From positions 2,356,001-2,420,000 of the forward strand of contig NZ_LT629770.1 of assembly GCF_900105335.1 (NCBI RefSeq): a DNA stretch of 64,000 nucleotides, in the 5' to 3' direction. The DNA is from Microbacterium paraoxydans (GTDB lineage Bacteria; Actinomycetota; Actinomycetes; Actinomycetales; Microbacteriaceae). A program made the position numbers and the translations under genes. The notes beneath the pieces were generated by a model. That model searched no databases. It was given only the letters and a program-made list of their open reading frames with translations, and was not told the DNA's origin. The first letter of the stretch is position 1; every line of letters starts with the position of its first letter. Below, piece after piece: positions 8,830 through 17,349 of the stretch.

Positions 8830-9918
8830 GTGGGGGATCAGGTGGTTCTGGGGGTCATCGCCGTGGCGATCGGCTTGGCCGCGGGCGTCGTCCTCTTCGT
8901 GCCCTTCGTCGCGATCAGCTACCGCCGCCGCGGACGCCTCTCGCTCGGCCGCACGCTGCTCTGGCTCGCGGCGCTCGTCTACTTCTGGGCCATCTGGACG
9001 TACACGCTGCTGCCGCTGCCCGACCCGGACGCCATCCGGTGCGTGGGGGCGATCACCGACCCGATGTCCGTGGTGCGCGACGTGCAGAAGGCGTTCGCGG
9101 CGCCGGGCAACCCGCTGCGCCAGCCCGCCCTGCTCCAGCTCGTGTTCAACGTGCTGCTGTTCGTCCCGCTCGGGGCGTTCCTCCGCGTGCTGGGCGGTCG
9201 CGGCCTGCCGACCGCGCTCCTCGCCGGCTTCGGGCTCTCGCTGCTCGTGGAGACCACGCAGCTCACCGGGGTCTGGGGTCTGTACCCGTGCGCCTACCGC
9301 TTCTTCGACGTCGGTGACCTGATGACGAACACGACCGGAGCCGTGCTCGGCTCGGTGCTCGCGCTCGTCGTGCCCCGCTCGCTGCGCGGCCTGCAGGCCC
9401 GGGCGGATGCCGACGAGCCGCGCCCTGTCACCCGTGGTCGCCGCGCGCTGGCGATGCTGTGCGACGGACTCGCGAACGGCTTCGTCGTGCTCGCCGGGGG
9501 CGTCGCGGTGCAGCTCTGGCTCGAGTACGTCGTGCAGGACCGTCAGGCCGTGCTCGACGGCACCCTCGCCGGCACGGTGAGCACGGCGGCCGCCTGTGCG
9601 CTGTGGCTCGTGGTCATCCTCGTCACCGGCCGCTCGGTGGGAGACCTCGCCGTGCAGCTGCGCTACACCGGGTCGCGGCTGCCGGCGGCGCTCGCCCGGC
9701 TGCTGCGCTGGGCGGGTGGCATCGGCGGACTCACGGCTCTCGGGATGCTCGGCGGGGTGTTCGACGCGCTCTCCTCGGTGCTGATCCTCGTCGCGATCGT
9801 GCTGCTGTTCACCACCCGCCAGGGGCGCGGCCTCCCCGGTCTCCTCTCCGGCCAGCACCTCGAGGACGCCCGCGTCGCGCTCTCGAATCCACAGGGGTTT
9901 CCGATCACGGATCGATAA
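8830..9918 (+). CDS. VanZ-like and RDD-like membrane protein
   Basis: 362-residue integral membrane protein. The N-terminal part (about 1-180) is VanZ-like: helices at about 5-25, 37-58 and 98-185, with YTLLPLPDP and NVLLFVPLGAFLRVLGG followed by SLLVETTQL and DVGDLMTNTTGAVLG. The C-terminal part (about 200-330) looks like an RDD domain, with R at its start (RRALAMLCDGLANGF) and D near GRSVGDLAVQLR. Function is unknown; VanZ proteins can lower susceptibility to lipoglycopeptides. GTG 8830 suits a leaderless transcript; GTG 8842 with GGGGGA upstream is an alternative. The alarmone synthetase follows 10 nt later. Confidence 0.78.
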   Translation: MGDQVVLGVIAVAIGLAAGVVLFVPFVAISYRRRGRLSLGRTLLWLAALVYFWAIWTYTLLPLPDPDAIRCVGAITDPMSVVRDVQKAFAAPGNPLRQPALLQLVFNVLLFVPLGAFLRVLGGRGLPTALLAGFGLSLLVETTQLTGVWGLYPCAYRFFDVGDLMTNTTGAVLGSVLALVVPRSLRGLQARADADEPRPVTRGRRALAMLCDGLANGFVVLAGGVAVQLWLEYVVQDRQAVLDGTLAGTVSTAAACALWLVVILVTGRSVGDLAVQLRYTGSRLPAALARLLRWAGGIGGLTALGMLGGVFDALSSVLILVAIVLLFTTRQGRGLPGLLSGQHLEDARVALSNPQGFPITDR

Positions 9919-9928
9919 CGTCGTCCTC

Positions 9929-10633
9929 ATGAGCGTGATCCCCGTCGACGAGCACCTGATCTCCGAGGCGAAGGAGCTCCGCGACCAGCTGCAGCGCTTC
10001 CTCCGCGAGTACGAGTTCGGGATGCGCGAGGTGGAGACGAAGATCTCGATCCTCCGCGACGAGTTCACCCACGATCACGCGTACAACCCCATCGAGCACG
10101 TGAAGAGCCGGCTGAAGTCGCCGGACAGCATCGTCGAGAAGATCGCCCGGAAGGGCATCGACGACCCGGACTTCGACCGCATCCGTGCCGAGATCACCGA
10201 CATCGCCGGAGTGCGCGTGACCTGCAGCTTCGTCGCCGACGTCTACCGGCTGTTCGATCTGCTGACCGCGCAGGACGACGTGACCGTCCGCACGGTGAAG
10301 GACTACATCGCGAACCCGAAGCCGAACGGGTACAAGAGCCTGCACGCCATCATCGAGGTCCCCGTCTTCCTCTCGACGGGCGCGCTGTCCGTGCCGGTCG
10401 AGGTGCAGTTCCGCACCATCGCGATGGACTTCTGGGCGAGCCTGGAGCACAAGATCTACTACAAGTTCTCCAACCAGGTGCCCGCGCACCTCGTCGACAG
10501 CCTCAGCGACGCCGCCGACGCCGCTGCCGAACTCGACACCCGCATGGAGCGGCTGCACCGCGAGGCCCATGGCGTGCCGCAGCGGCAGCTCGCGCCGCCG
10601 CCTCCGCCCGCGCCGGGGATCGTCGAGGTCTGA
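9929..10633 (+). CDS. Small alarmone synthetase (RelA/SpoT synthetase domain)
   Basis: 234 residues with a stand-alone (p)ppGpp synthetase domain and no hydrolase, TGS or ACT domain, so of the RelQ/YjbM type. It would transfer pyrophosphate from ATP to GDP or GTP. Key motifs: KSRLKSPDSIVEKIARKG (near 55-72), DIAGVRVTCSF (near 91-101), KPNGYKSLH (near 130-138) with the ribose-stacking Tyr, and VEVQFRTIAMDFWASLEHKIYYK. The start lies 10 nt after the VanZ-RDD gene, probably the same transcript, and it converges with the M20 gene. The last 25 residues (PPPPAPG) are low-complexity. Confidence 0.92.
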   Translation: MSVIPVDEHLISEAKELRDQLQRFLREYEFGMREVETKISILRDEFTHDHAYNPIEHVKSRLKSPDSIVEKIARKGIDDPDFDRIRAEITDIAGVRVTCSFVADVYRLFDLLTAQDDVTVRTVKDYIANPKPNGYKSLHAIIEVPVFLSTGALSVPVEVQFRTIAMDFWASLEHKIYYKFSNQVPAHLVDSLSDAADAAAELDTRMERLHREAHGVPQRQLAPPPPPAPGIVEV

Positions 10634-10648
10634 GCACCCCGAACCGGG

Positions 10649-11896
10649 TCAGGCCAGGAACTCGCGGGCTGCGGCGGACATCGCCGTGACCCCGACCTCG
10701 ATCGTCGGATGGATCTCCGGCGCGAAGAACGGCGAGTGGTTCGTGGGGATGTCCTTCTCCACGGTGCCCGCCGCGACGGCCTCGGCGAACCGGGCGGGGT
10801 CGACGCCGCCCCAGAACCAGAACACGAGCGGCACCTCGGCGTCGCGGGCGAACCAGGAGACGTCCTCGCTGCCGGTGAACATGCCGGGGTCGACGACGGC
10901 CGAATCGCCGAGCGCCCGACGCAGCGCCGACGAGACCCGCGCCGTCGCCTCCTCGTCGTTGATCGTGGCGGGGAGCGTGTGCTGGGTGTGGATCTCCGGC
11001 TCGCGCTCTGCGCCGGAGGCCATCGCCTCGGCGCGCACGATCCGCTCGACGCTCGCCAGCACCTTCTCCCGCACGTCCTCATTCGGGTAGCGGAGGCTGA
11101 GCTCGAGCTTCGCCTCGGCCGGGATGATGTTGTTCTTGAGTCCGGCGTGGATCGAGCCGACCGTCACCACGGCCACGCCCTGCGGGTCGATCTCGCGCGA
11201 GGTGATCGTCTGCAGGCGCATCACGGTCGCGGCCGCCATCACGACCGGGTCGATCGTGGCGTGCGGGCGGGAGCCGTGGCCGCCGCGGCCGTGCAGGGTG
11301 ACGGTGAGGCCGTCCGACGCGGCCATCTGGGTGCCGCTGCGCACGCCGATGATCCCGGCGGGGAGCGGGGTGACGTGCTGACCGAGCACCACGTCGGGCT
11401 TCGGATAGCGGTCGAGCAGACCGTCGTCGAGCATCGCCCTGGCCCCCGCGCCGTACTCCTCGGCAGGCTGGATGAGCACGACGAGAGTGCCCGACCACTC
11501 CGCGCGGGTCGCGACGAGCTTCTCCACCGCGCCGATCATGGCGGTGACGTGCATGTCGTGACCGCAGGCGTGCATGACGGGAACAGTCGTGCCTGCGGGG
11601 TCGACGCCTCTCGCGGTGCTCGCATATGCGAGGCCCGTCTGCTCCTCGACCGGGAGCGCGTCCATATCGGCGCGCACCCACACCACCGGCCGCGGGAACT
11701 CCTCATCCTGGGTCTCTGAGCCTGTCGAAGGGTTGCGGAGAACCCCGACCACGCCGGTCACCCCGACGCCTTCTTCGACCTCGAGGCCCAGGTCGCGCAG
11801 GTGCTGGGCGGCGATGCCCGCGGTCCTGGTCTCCTGGAACGACAGCTCGGGGTGCTGGTGCAGGTCGATGTAGAGCGCTTCGAGGTCGATCGTCAT
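10649..11896 (-). CDS. M20-family amidohydrolase
   Basis: 415-residue metal-dependent amidohydrolase of the peptidase M20 (IAA-amino acid / N-acyl-amino acid hydrolase) type. Metal-site residues are visible: MHACGHDMH (C111, H113), then PAEEYGAGA (E146, E147), HGRGGHGSRPH and a late H in NHSPFFAPE. The protein starts with the usual DLHQHPELSFQE. Between GVLRN and RPVVWVRADMDALPVEE lies an extra PSTGSETQDEEFP (about 56-68), part of which is encoded by a CTGAGCCTGTCGAAG repeat. The substrate cannot be told from sequence. The gene is separated from the downstream-facing TetR gene by a family C palindrome. Confidence 0.9.
   Translation of the reverse strand: MTIDLEALYIDLHQHPELSFQETRTAGIAAQHLRDLGLEVEEGVGVTGVVGVLRNPSTGSETQDEEFPRPVVWVRADMDALPVEEQTGLAYASTARGVDPAGTTVPVMHACGHDMHVTAMIGAVEKLVATRAEWSGTLVVLIQPAEEYGAGARAMLDDGLLDRYPKPDVVLGQHVTPLPAGIIGVRSGTQMAASDGLTVTLHGRGGHGSRPHATIDPVVMAAATVMRLQTITSREIDPQGVAVVTVGSIHAGLKNNIIPAEAKLELSLRYPNEDVREKVLASVERIVRAEAMASGAEREPEIHTQHTLPATINDEEATARVSSALRRALGDSAVVDPGMFTGSEDVSWFARDAEVPLVFWFWGGVDPARFAEAVAAGTVEKDIPTNHSPFFAPEIHPTIEVGVTAMSAAAREFLA
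11709..11734 (+). repeat. CTGAGCCTGTCGAAG repeat inside the M20 gene
   Basis: GGGTCTCTGAGCCTGTCGAAGGG matches the family found between genes at 14466-14609 and 34678-34744, and the copy inside kdpB at 18-32. It lies in frame on the complementary strand and encodes residues of the loop PSTGSETQ. The enzyme frame is intact. Confidence 0.85.
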
Positions 11897-11919
11897 GGCC
11901 AGAGCCTAGCCGGGTGTGC

Positions 11920-12000
11920 GCCGAGACCCCGGCGTTCCGCCGAGACCCCCGCTTCGCCGCGCCGGGAAGGCGGGGTCTCGACGGGAACGTGGGGTCTCGG
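11920..12000. repeat. Family C nested palindrome (CCGAGACCCC), copy 1
   Basis: Perfect 10-bp outer arms CCGAGACCCC (11921-11930) and GGGGTCTCGG (11991-12000) enclose a second pair of the same arm type (about 11940-11952 and 11970-11980). It sits between the M20 start and the TetR stop. Related copies are at 20755-20834, 32509-32588 and 51092-51175. Confidence 0.85.
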
Positions 12001-12005
12001 CAGGG

Positions 12006-12647
12006 TCAGTGCACGTAGGTCGGCAGTTCGGGTCCGGGACGCAGCACCGCGTTCACGATCGCCTGGATCGCGAACTCGCTCGTCTCGCCGAGTCCGATCA
12101 CCTCGGGATGCAGGAGCCACTGGAGCTGCAGGCCGTCCATCACGGCGAGGATGGCGGCCGAAGCGGCGGCGATGGTCGCGGGTTCGGTCACACCCTCCTG
12201 GGCGCAGAGTTCCCCGAACGCCGCCGTCACCTCCCGGCGCAGGGTCGTATAGCGCTCCTCGAAGTATTCGCGACCGGGGTGGTCGTCGGTCACCGACTCG
12301 GAGGAGAGCACCGTGTAGGCCTGCACGATGCCCGGCCGCTTCTCGTTGGCGAACGCCGTGCGGACGAGGTGGAGGAACAGCTCCGGTCCGTCGGGGATGT
12401 GCTTCTCGGCGAGGTCGGCGACGTCAGCCTGATCGCGGTAGGCGAGCACCTCGAGGAGGAGCTTCTGCTTCGAGCCGAAGTGATGCAGCACGCCCGCATG
12501 GGTGATGCCGACCTGCTCGGCGACGTCGGCGAGTGTGCCGTTCGTGGAGCCCTTGTTGCCGAAGATCTCCACGGCCGCCTTGAGGATCTGCTCGCGCTTC
12601 TCCCGCGTCGCCGGGCGCACCCGCACCGCGTGCACGTCGTCCGTCAT
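12006..12647 (-). CDS. TetR-family regulator of the oligosaccharide importer
   Basis: 213 residues. The N-terminal helix-turn-helix (about 15-60) reads KREQILKAAVEIFGNKGSTNGTLADVAEQVGITHAGVLHHFGSK-like in order, ending in the family LHHFGSK motif; the C-terminal ligand domain is all-helical. The start ATG 12645-12647 is chosen for GGGAGG eight bases upstream, although the frame is open 21 codons further. It is divergent from the family 5 binding protein, with inverted repeats in the gap that suit a TetR dimer, so it probably represses the importer-GH3 operon and itself. Confidence 0.88.
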   Translation of the reverse strand: MTDDVHAVRVRPATREKREQILKAAVEIFGNKGSTNGTLADVAEQVGITHAGVLHHFGSKQKLLLEVLAYRDQADVADLAEKHIPDGPELFLHLVRTAFANEKRPGIVQAYTVLSSESVTDDHPGREYFEERYTTLRREVTAAFGELCAQEGVTEPATIAAASAAILAVMDGLQLQWLLHPEVIGLGETSEFAIQAIVNAVLRPGPELPTYVH

Positions 12648-12687
12648 GAGCCCACCTCCCCTCATCCCGCTCTGCTTGCCAACCAAC

Positions 12688-12733
12688 TTACTCCTCGGTA
12701 ACCTCTCCACAGCTTACTTTCTCGACAGTAAGC
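12688..12733. promoter_or_regulatory. Probable TetR operators
   Basis: GCTTACT (12712-12718) and AGTAAGC (12727-12733) form a 22-bp operator with perfect 7-bp arms. A second, weaker palindrome TTACTCCTCGGTAA occupies 12688-12701. Both lie between the divergent TetR and importer genes. Which promoter elements they cover is not clear. Confidence 0.6.
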
Positions 12734-12801
12734 AAAAGCGGCGGCCGGTGGTGATCCCTCGGCCGCGACGCCGCACAAGGACCCGTGCCCAAGGAGAAGC
12801 A

Positions 12802-14463
12802 ATGAAGCTCACGAAAACCCTGATCGCCGCCAGCGCGGTCGCCGTCCTCGGCGTCTCGGCGCTCGCCGGATGCTCGGCGGGCGGTGGTTCCGGCGACGGC
12901 GCCGGTTCCGCCTCCCTCACCATCGCGAAGCCCGACGGCGCGATCAGCACCGAGTCGAACAACCCGTTCGTCGGCGACTCCGCGGCGTCGAAGTACGGCT
13001 ACGCCAAGGTGGTGTTCGAGACTCTGGCCCTGGTGAACCAGACGGGTGACCGCGGTGTGACGCCGTGGCTCGCCGAGAGCCTCGAGTGGAACGACGACTA
13101 CACGCAGCTCACCGTCGTCCCCCGCGCGGACGTGACCTGGAGCGACGGCGAGCCGTTCACGGCCGACGACATCGTCTTCTCCTTCGAGACCGCCTCGATC
13201 CCCGCCCTCGACACCGCCGGCCTCAAGTTCGAGGGTGCCGAGGTCGACGGCGACAAGGTCGTGCTGAGCTTCGGTGACTCCAAGTACGTGAACCAGGCCC
13301 GCGTGCTGCACGTGCCGATCGTCCCCAAGCACATCTGGGAGAACTTCGACGACCCGGCCACCGACCCCGTCAAGGGCGACGACCTCGTCGGCACCGGCCC
13401 CTACGCGATGGCGAACTGGTCGACCGAGTCGGTCACGCTCGACGCACGCGACGACTACTGGGGCGGCGACCTCGCCGTGCCGGAGCTGCACTACGTCTCG
13501 TACGGCGACAACACCGCCCTCACCACGGCCCTCGCGAACGGCGACGCCGACTGGGCGCAGGCGTTCATCCCGCAGATCGAGGAGCAGTTCCTCTCGGCCG
13601 ACCCCGAGCACAACAAGTTCCTCGCCTCCCCGACCACCGGCTCCGCCACGCTGTTCATGAACCTGCAGCAGAAGCCGTTCGACGACCCCGCCTTCCGTCA
13701 GGCGCTCGCCTGGGTGATCGACCGCGACGCCTATGTCGACATCGCGCGCGAGGGTGCTAGCGAGCCGGTCTGGTCGGTCACGGGGCTGTCGTCGATTCTC
13801 GAAGACGAGATCCAGCCGGAGTTCCAGGGCGTCGACTACACGGTCGACGCCGAGAAGGCGCGTGATCTGCTGGAGACCGCCGGGTACACCTGGAAGGACG
13901 ACGCCCTGATCGACCCCGACGGCACGCCCGTCTCGTTCACGCTCTCCGTCCCCTCCGGCTGGAGCGACTGGAACACGGCGCAGGAGCTCATCGCCGAGGA
14001 CGTGAAGGACGGCATCGGCGCCGAGGTCAAGATCGATATGCCGGACTGGGGCGGCTGGGCCGATCCCCGCGACAACGGCACGTTCTCCGCGATCATCCAC
14101 TGGCTGGAGGACAGCGGCACGGCGTACGGCCTGTACACCTCGACCATGGATCCGCGCTGGATCTCGCCCGAGGGCAAGGCCGGCTTCAACTTCGGCCGCT
14201 TCGACGACCCGGAGGCGACCGCCGCGCTGAACACCTACGCCAACGCCTCGTCCGACGAGGAGCGCACCACCGCGATCGATACGCTGCAGACGATCTTCTC
14301 GGAGCAGGTGCCGGCCATCCCGCTGGGCGCCCACCCGCTGCTGGGCGAGTTCAACACGCGAAACTACGTCGGCTGGCCGTCGGAGACCGACACCTACGCG
14401 TCCGCCGACCCGACGCAGCCGAACATCGTGCAGATCCTCACGAAGCTGAAGCCCGCCGAGTAG
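12802..14463 (+). CDS. ABC importer substrate-binding lipoprotein, family 5 (Dpp/Opp type)
   Basis: 553-residue extracytoplasmic binding lipoprotein. The signal peptide (MKLTKTLIAASAVAVLG) ends in a lipobox LAGC, then a Gly/Ser-rich linker. Family 5 features follow: KVVFETL, PWLAESLEWNDDYTQLTV, VTWSDGEPFTADDIVFSF and VGTGPYAM. Family 5 proteins bind peptides, nickel or oligosaccharides; linkage to a GH3 beta-glucosidase in the same operon favours a beta-linked oligosaccharide. The start ATG has AAGGAG upstream at normal spacing. First gene of an operon reaching 20750, with a repeat-filled 172-nt gap before the ATPase genes. Confidence 0.9.
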   Translation: MKLTKTLIAASAVAVLGVSALAGCSAGGGSGDGAGSASLTIAKPDGAISTESNNPFVGDSAASKYGYAKVVFETLALVNQTGDRGVTPWLAESLEWNDDYTQLTVVPRADVTWSDGEPFTADDIVFSFETASIPALDTAGLKFEGAEVDGDKVVLSFGDSKYVNQARVLHVPIVPKHIWENFDDPATDPVKGDDLVGTGPYAMANWSTESVTLDARDDYWGGDLAVPELHYVSYGDNTALTTALANGDADWAQAFIPQIEEQFLSADPEHNKFLASPTTGSATLFMNLQQKPFDDPAFRQALAWVIDRDAYVDIAREGASEPVWSVTGLSSILEDEIQPEFQGVDYTVDAEKARDLLETAGYTWKDDALIDPDGTPVSFTLSVPSGWSDWNTAQELIAEDVKDGIGAEVKIDMPDWGGWADPRDNGTFSAIIHWLEDSGTAYGLYTSTMDPRWISPEGKAGFNFGRFDDPEATAALNTYANASSDEERTTAIDTLQTIFSEQVPAIPLGAHPLLGEFNTRNYVGWPSETDTYASADPTQPNIVQILTKLKPAE

Positions 14464-14465
14464 GA

Positions 14466-14609
14466 CTTCGACAGGCTCAGCCACCCACGGCCGGGACTTC
14501 GACAGGCTCAGCCACCCTTCTGGGTCCCTGAGCCTGTCGAAGGGCCACCCCTCTGGGTCCCTGAGCCTGTCGAAGGGCCTCCACTTCTGGGTCCCTGAGC
14601 CTGTCGAAG
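14466..14609. repeat. Cluster of five CTGAGCCTGTCGAAG repeats
   Basis: Two inverted copies (14466-14480, 14497-14511, read CTTCGACAGGCTCAG) are followed by three direct copies (14528-14542, 14561-14575, 14595-14609), each with GGGTCC before and GGCC after. The inverted arrangement can fold into one long hairpin in the gap between the binding-protein gene and the ATPase genes. It could lower read-through so that the binding protein is made in excess; that is inference. Confidence 0.9.
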
Positions 14610-14635
14610 GGCCCGCCCCCCACAAAGGACACCCC

Positions 14636-15460
14636 ATGCCAGATCCCCTGCTCACCGTGCGCGACTTCTCCGTCGTGTACGACGTCGATCCGCCCGTCGA
14701 GGCGGTGAAGAACGTGACCCTCGAACTGCAGCGCGGCGAGATCCTCGGCCTCGCCGGGGAGAGCGGGTGCGGCAAGACCACGCTGGCCTACGGCGTGCAG
14801 CGCCTGCTGCGCGCTCCGGCCGTCATCACCGGCGGCAGCGTGACGTTCCACGACGCGACCGGCATCGACATCGACATCAACGCTCTGGACGTCGACGCGA
14901 TGCAGCGATTCCGCTGGGACAAGGTGTCGATGGTGTTCCAGGGCGCGATGAACGCCCTCAACCCCGTGGCGACGATCGGCTCGCAGCTGGAGGACGTGTT
15001 CGAGATCCACCGCCCCGACATGAACCGCAGGCAGCGGCGTGCCGAGGCCGAGGAACTGCTCGAGATCGTCAAGGTCGGCCGTCAGCGGGTGCGCTCCTTC
15101 CCGCACGAGCTCTCCGGCGGCATGCGTCAGCGCGTCATGATCGCCATGGCCCTGGCGCTGCGTCCGCAGCTGATGGTCATGGACGAGCCGACGACCGCGC
15201 TCGACGTACTGGTGCAGCGGGAGATCCTCAAGCAGATCTCCCAGCTGCGCCACGAGTTCGGCTTCTCGGTGATCTTCATCACCCACGACCTGCCGCTCCT
15301 GCTGGAGATCAGCGACCGGATCGCGATCATGCGCGAAGGAGAGATCATCGAGCTCGATACGGCAGAGCGCATCTGGACGCAGCCGGAGCACGAGTACACG
15401 AAGACCCTGCTGTCGTCGTTCCCCCGGCTCACCGGGGAGAGAGGGGTGCTGGTGCGATGA
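14636..15460 (+). CDS. ABC importer ATP-binding protein (DppD/OppD type)
   Basis: 274-residue ATPase. Walker A is GESGCGKTT (about 41-49), the Q-loop lies in MVFQGAMNALNPVATIG, the signature LSGGMRQRV is near 160 and Walker B LMVMDEPTTALD near 178, followed by the switch His in FITHDLPLL. The C-terminal EYTKTLLSSFPRL is the usual OppD-type tail, though the family Cys-rich end is missing. The stop overlaps the start of the second ATPase (ATGA). The two ATPases would form a heterodimer energising the two permeases that follow. Confidence 0.92.
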   Translation: MPDPLLTVRDFSVVYDVDPPVEAVKNVTLELQRGEILGLAGESGCGKTTLAYGVQRLLRAPAVITGGSVTFHDATGIDIDINALDVDAMQRFRWDKVSMVFQGAMNALNPVATIGSQLEDVFEIHRPDMNRRQRRAEAEELLEIVKVGRQRVRSFPHELSGGMRQRVMIAMALALRPQLMVMDEPTTALDVLVQREILKQISQLRHEFGFSVIFITHDLPLLLEISDRIAIMREGEIIELDTAERIWTQPEHEYTKTLLSSFPRLTGERGVLVR

Positions 15461-16263
15461 CCACCCTCGAGTTCCGCCACGTCACGAAGGCGTACAACGT
15501 CCGCGGCGCCGGGCAGATCAAAGCCCTCGACGATGTGAGCTTCACCCTGACGTCCGGCCAGACGATCGGCCTGGTCGGCCAGTCCGGCAGCGGCAAGTCC
15601 ACGATCGCGAAGATCCTCACCCAGCTCGAGACCCCGACCAGCGGCGAGGTGCTGCTCGACGGCAAGCCCATCCCGCGCCGCGGCAGGGGCCTGCGGACCT
15701 ACCGCCAGCAGCTGCGGATGGTGTTCCAGGACCCGTTCGCCTCGCTCAACCCGTACCACTCGATCCGCTACCACCTGGAGCGTCCCATCCGCCTCGACGA
15801 CGTGGTGCCGAAGAAGGAGACCGAGAACGAGGTGCGTCGGCTCCTCGACCGGGTGCGCCTCGATGCGGACGCGGTGATCGACCGCCGCCCCCACGAGCTG
15901 TCGGGCGGACAACGGCAGCGTGTAGCCATCGCCCGCGCCCTGGCCTCGCGTCCCTCGCTCCTTGTCGCCGACGAGCCGGTGTCGATGCTCGACGTCTCCA
16001 TCCGGCTCGGCGTGCTGAACCTGCTCGCCGACCTGCAGCGTGAAGAGGGACTCGGAGTGCTCTACATCACGCACGATTTGGCGACCGCCCGACACTTCAG
16101 CGACGAGATCATGGTCCTCAACCAGGGGTGCGTGGTCGAGTACGGCACCGCCGACGATGTGATCCTCAACCCGCAGGATCCGTACACCCGCGAGCTGCGC
16201 GCGGCCTCTCCCGATCCGGAGAAGCACTTCGCTGCGGCGGCATCGAACGGAGGCGCGCTGTGA
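15457..16263 (+). CDS. ABC importer ATP-binding protein (DppF/OppF type)
   Basis: 268-residue ATPase partner of the preceding gene. Walker A is GQSGSGKST, Q-loop MVFQDPFASLNPYHSIRYHLERP, signature [15 protein letters not shown], Walker B LLVADEPVSMLDVSI and switch His in YITHDLATARH. The Q-loop plus DPFASLNP wording is typical of DppF/OppF. Starts on an ATG overlapping the previous stop and ends overlapping the permease GTG, so the three are translationally coupled. Confidence 0.92.
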   Translation: MTTLEFRHVTKAYNVRGAGQIKALDDVSFTLTSGQTIGLVGQSGSGKSTIAKILTQLETPTSGEVLLDGKPIPRRGRGLRTYRQQLRMVFQDPFASLNPYHSIRYHLERPIRLDDVVPKKETENEVRRLLDRVRLDADAVIDRRPHELSGGQRQRVAIARALASRPSLLVADEPVSMLDVSIRLGVLNLLADLQREEGLGVLYITHDLATARHFSDEIMVLNQGCVVEYGTADDVILNPQDPYTRELRAASPDPEKHFAAAASNGGAL

Positions 16264-17348
16264 GCACCGCATTCCCCCAACTCGACGACGACGACCTCGT
16301 CGCCCGCGATGCCCTCGAGGTCGGCACCACGGCGACCACGGCGGAGCGCACCAGGCGGCCGGTGCCGTGGCGCTTCTTCGCCGGTCGCGCGGCGTTCTAC
16401 CTGTTCACACTGTGGGCGGCGATCACGATCAACTTCTTCCTGCCCCGCCTCATGAAGGGCGACGCGGTCAGCTCGTACCTCGCGCGCAACCGCACCGTGA
16501 GCCCCGAGGCGGCAGAGGCCCTGCGAGTGCTGCTCGGTATCGACACCGACAAGTCCATCTGGCAGCAGTACCTCGAATACTGGGGGATGCTGCTGCGCGG
16601 CGACCTCGGCATCTCGACCCTGCACGGTCTGCGGCCGGTCGCCGAGGTGCTCGCCGCCGCCCTGCCCTGGACGCTCGGGCTGGTCGGCATCGCGACCATC
16701 ATCTCCTTCGCGATCGGCACGCTGCTCGGAGCCGTCGTGGGGTGGAAGCGCGGCAGCAAGCTCGACGCGATCATCCCGGTGACGACCTTCTTCAACACGA
16801 TCCCGTACTTCTGGCTCGGGCTCATCGCGATCGCGATCTTCTCCTCGACCCTGAAGTGGTTCCCGTCCTCGCATGCCTACGACAAGGGGCAGTCGCCGGA
16901 ATGGAGTCTCGACTTCATCGGTCAGGTCATCATGCACGGCACGCTCCCGGCACTGACCATCGTGGTCGCCTCGCTCGGCGGGTGGGTGCTCGGCATGCGC
17001 AACATGATGCTGACGGTGCTCGACGACGACTACATCACGGTCGCGCAGGCGAAGGGCATGCCCAACAAGCGGGTGCTCTGGGGCTATGCCGCCCGCAACG
17101 CGGTGCTGCCGCAGATCCAGAGCTTCGCGCTGTCGATCGGCTTCATCGTCGGCGGCACGATCGTGATGGAGATGGTCTTCAGCTATCCGGGTGTCGGCAA
17201 GCTGCTGCTCGACGCGACCAACGCCAAGGACTTCGCCCTCATGCAGGGCGTGTTCCTCGTGATCACGCTGTCGGTGCTCGTGGCCAACATCCTCGCCGAT
17301 GTCGTCTACGCCTACCTCGACCCGCGCACGCGCCAGATGGAGTCCTGA
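16260..17348 (+). CDS. ABC importer permease (DppB type)
   Basis: 362-residue inner-membrane permease with six predicted helices. The N-terminal helix runs AAFYLFTLWAAITINFFLPRLM, the periplasmic region contains LRVLLGIDTDKSIWQQYLEYW, and the EAA-type loop is AKGMPNKRVLWGYAARNAVLP. GTG start 16260-16262 overlaps the preceding TGA as GTGA. It pairs with the next permease to form the translocation path. Confidence 0.9.
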   Translation: MSTAFPQLDDDDLVARDALEVGTTATTAERTRRPVPWRFFAGRAAFYLFTLWAAITINFFLPRLMKGDAVSSYLARNRTVSPEAAEALRVLLGIDTDKSIWQQYLEYWGMLLRGDLGISTLHGLRPVAEVLAAALPWTLGLVGIATIISFAIGTLLGAVVGWKRGSKLDAIIPVTTFFNTIPYFWLGLIAIAIFSSTLKWFPSSHAYDKGQSPEWSLDFIGQVIMHGTLPALTIVVASLGGWVLGMRNMMLTVLDDDYITVAQAKGMPNKRVLWGYAARNAVLPQIQSFALSIGFIVGGTIVMEMVFSYPGVGKLLLDATNAKDFALMQGVFLVITLSVLVANILADVVYAYLDPRTRQMES

Positions 17349-17349
17349 C

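Noticed and set aside
8716..8830. c-di-AMP (ydaO) riboswitch upstream of the KimA-type gene
   Set aside because: The divergent gap is only about 110 nt and is taken up by 11-bp direct repeats; I see none of the riboswitch architecture.
14466..14609. Repeat cluster as a CRISPR array
   Set aside because: Repeats are 15-25 nt in both orientations, spacers are only about 17-19 nt and degenerate, and no cas genes are present.
12688..14781. 697-codon minus-strand open frame antisense to the binding protein
   Set aside because: Shadow frame that reads through the CTGAGCCTGTCGAAG repeat cluster (giving PFDRLRDPEG repeats); the plus-strand lipoprotein has signal peptide, lipobox and ribosome site.
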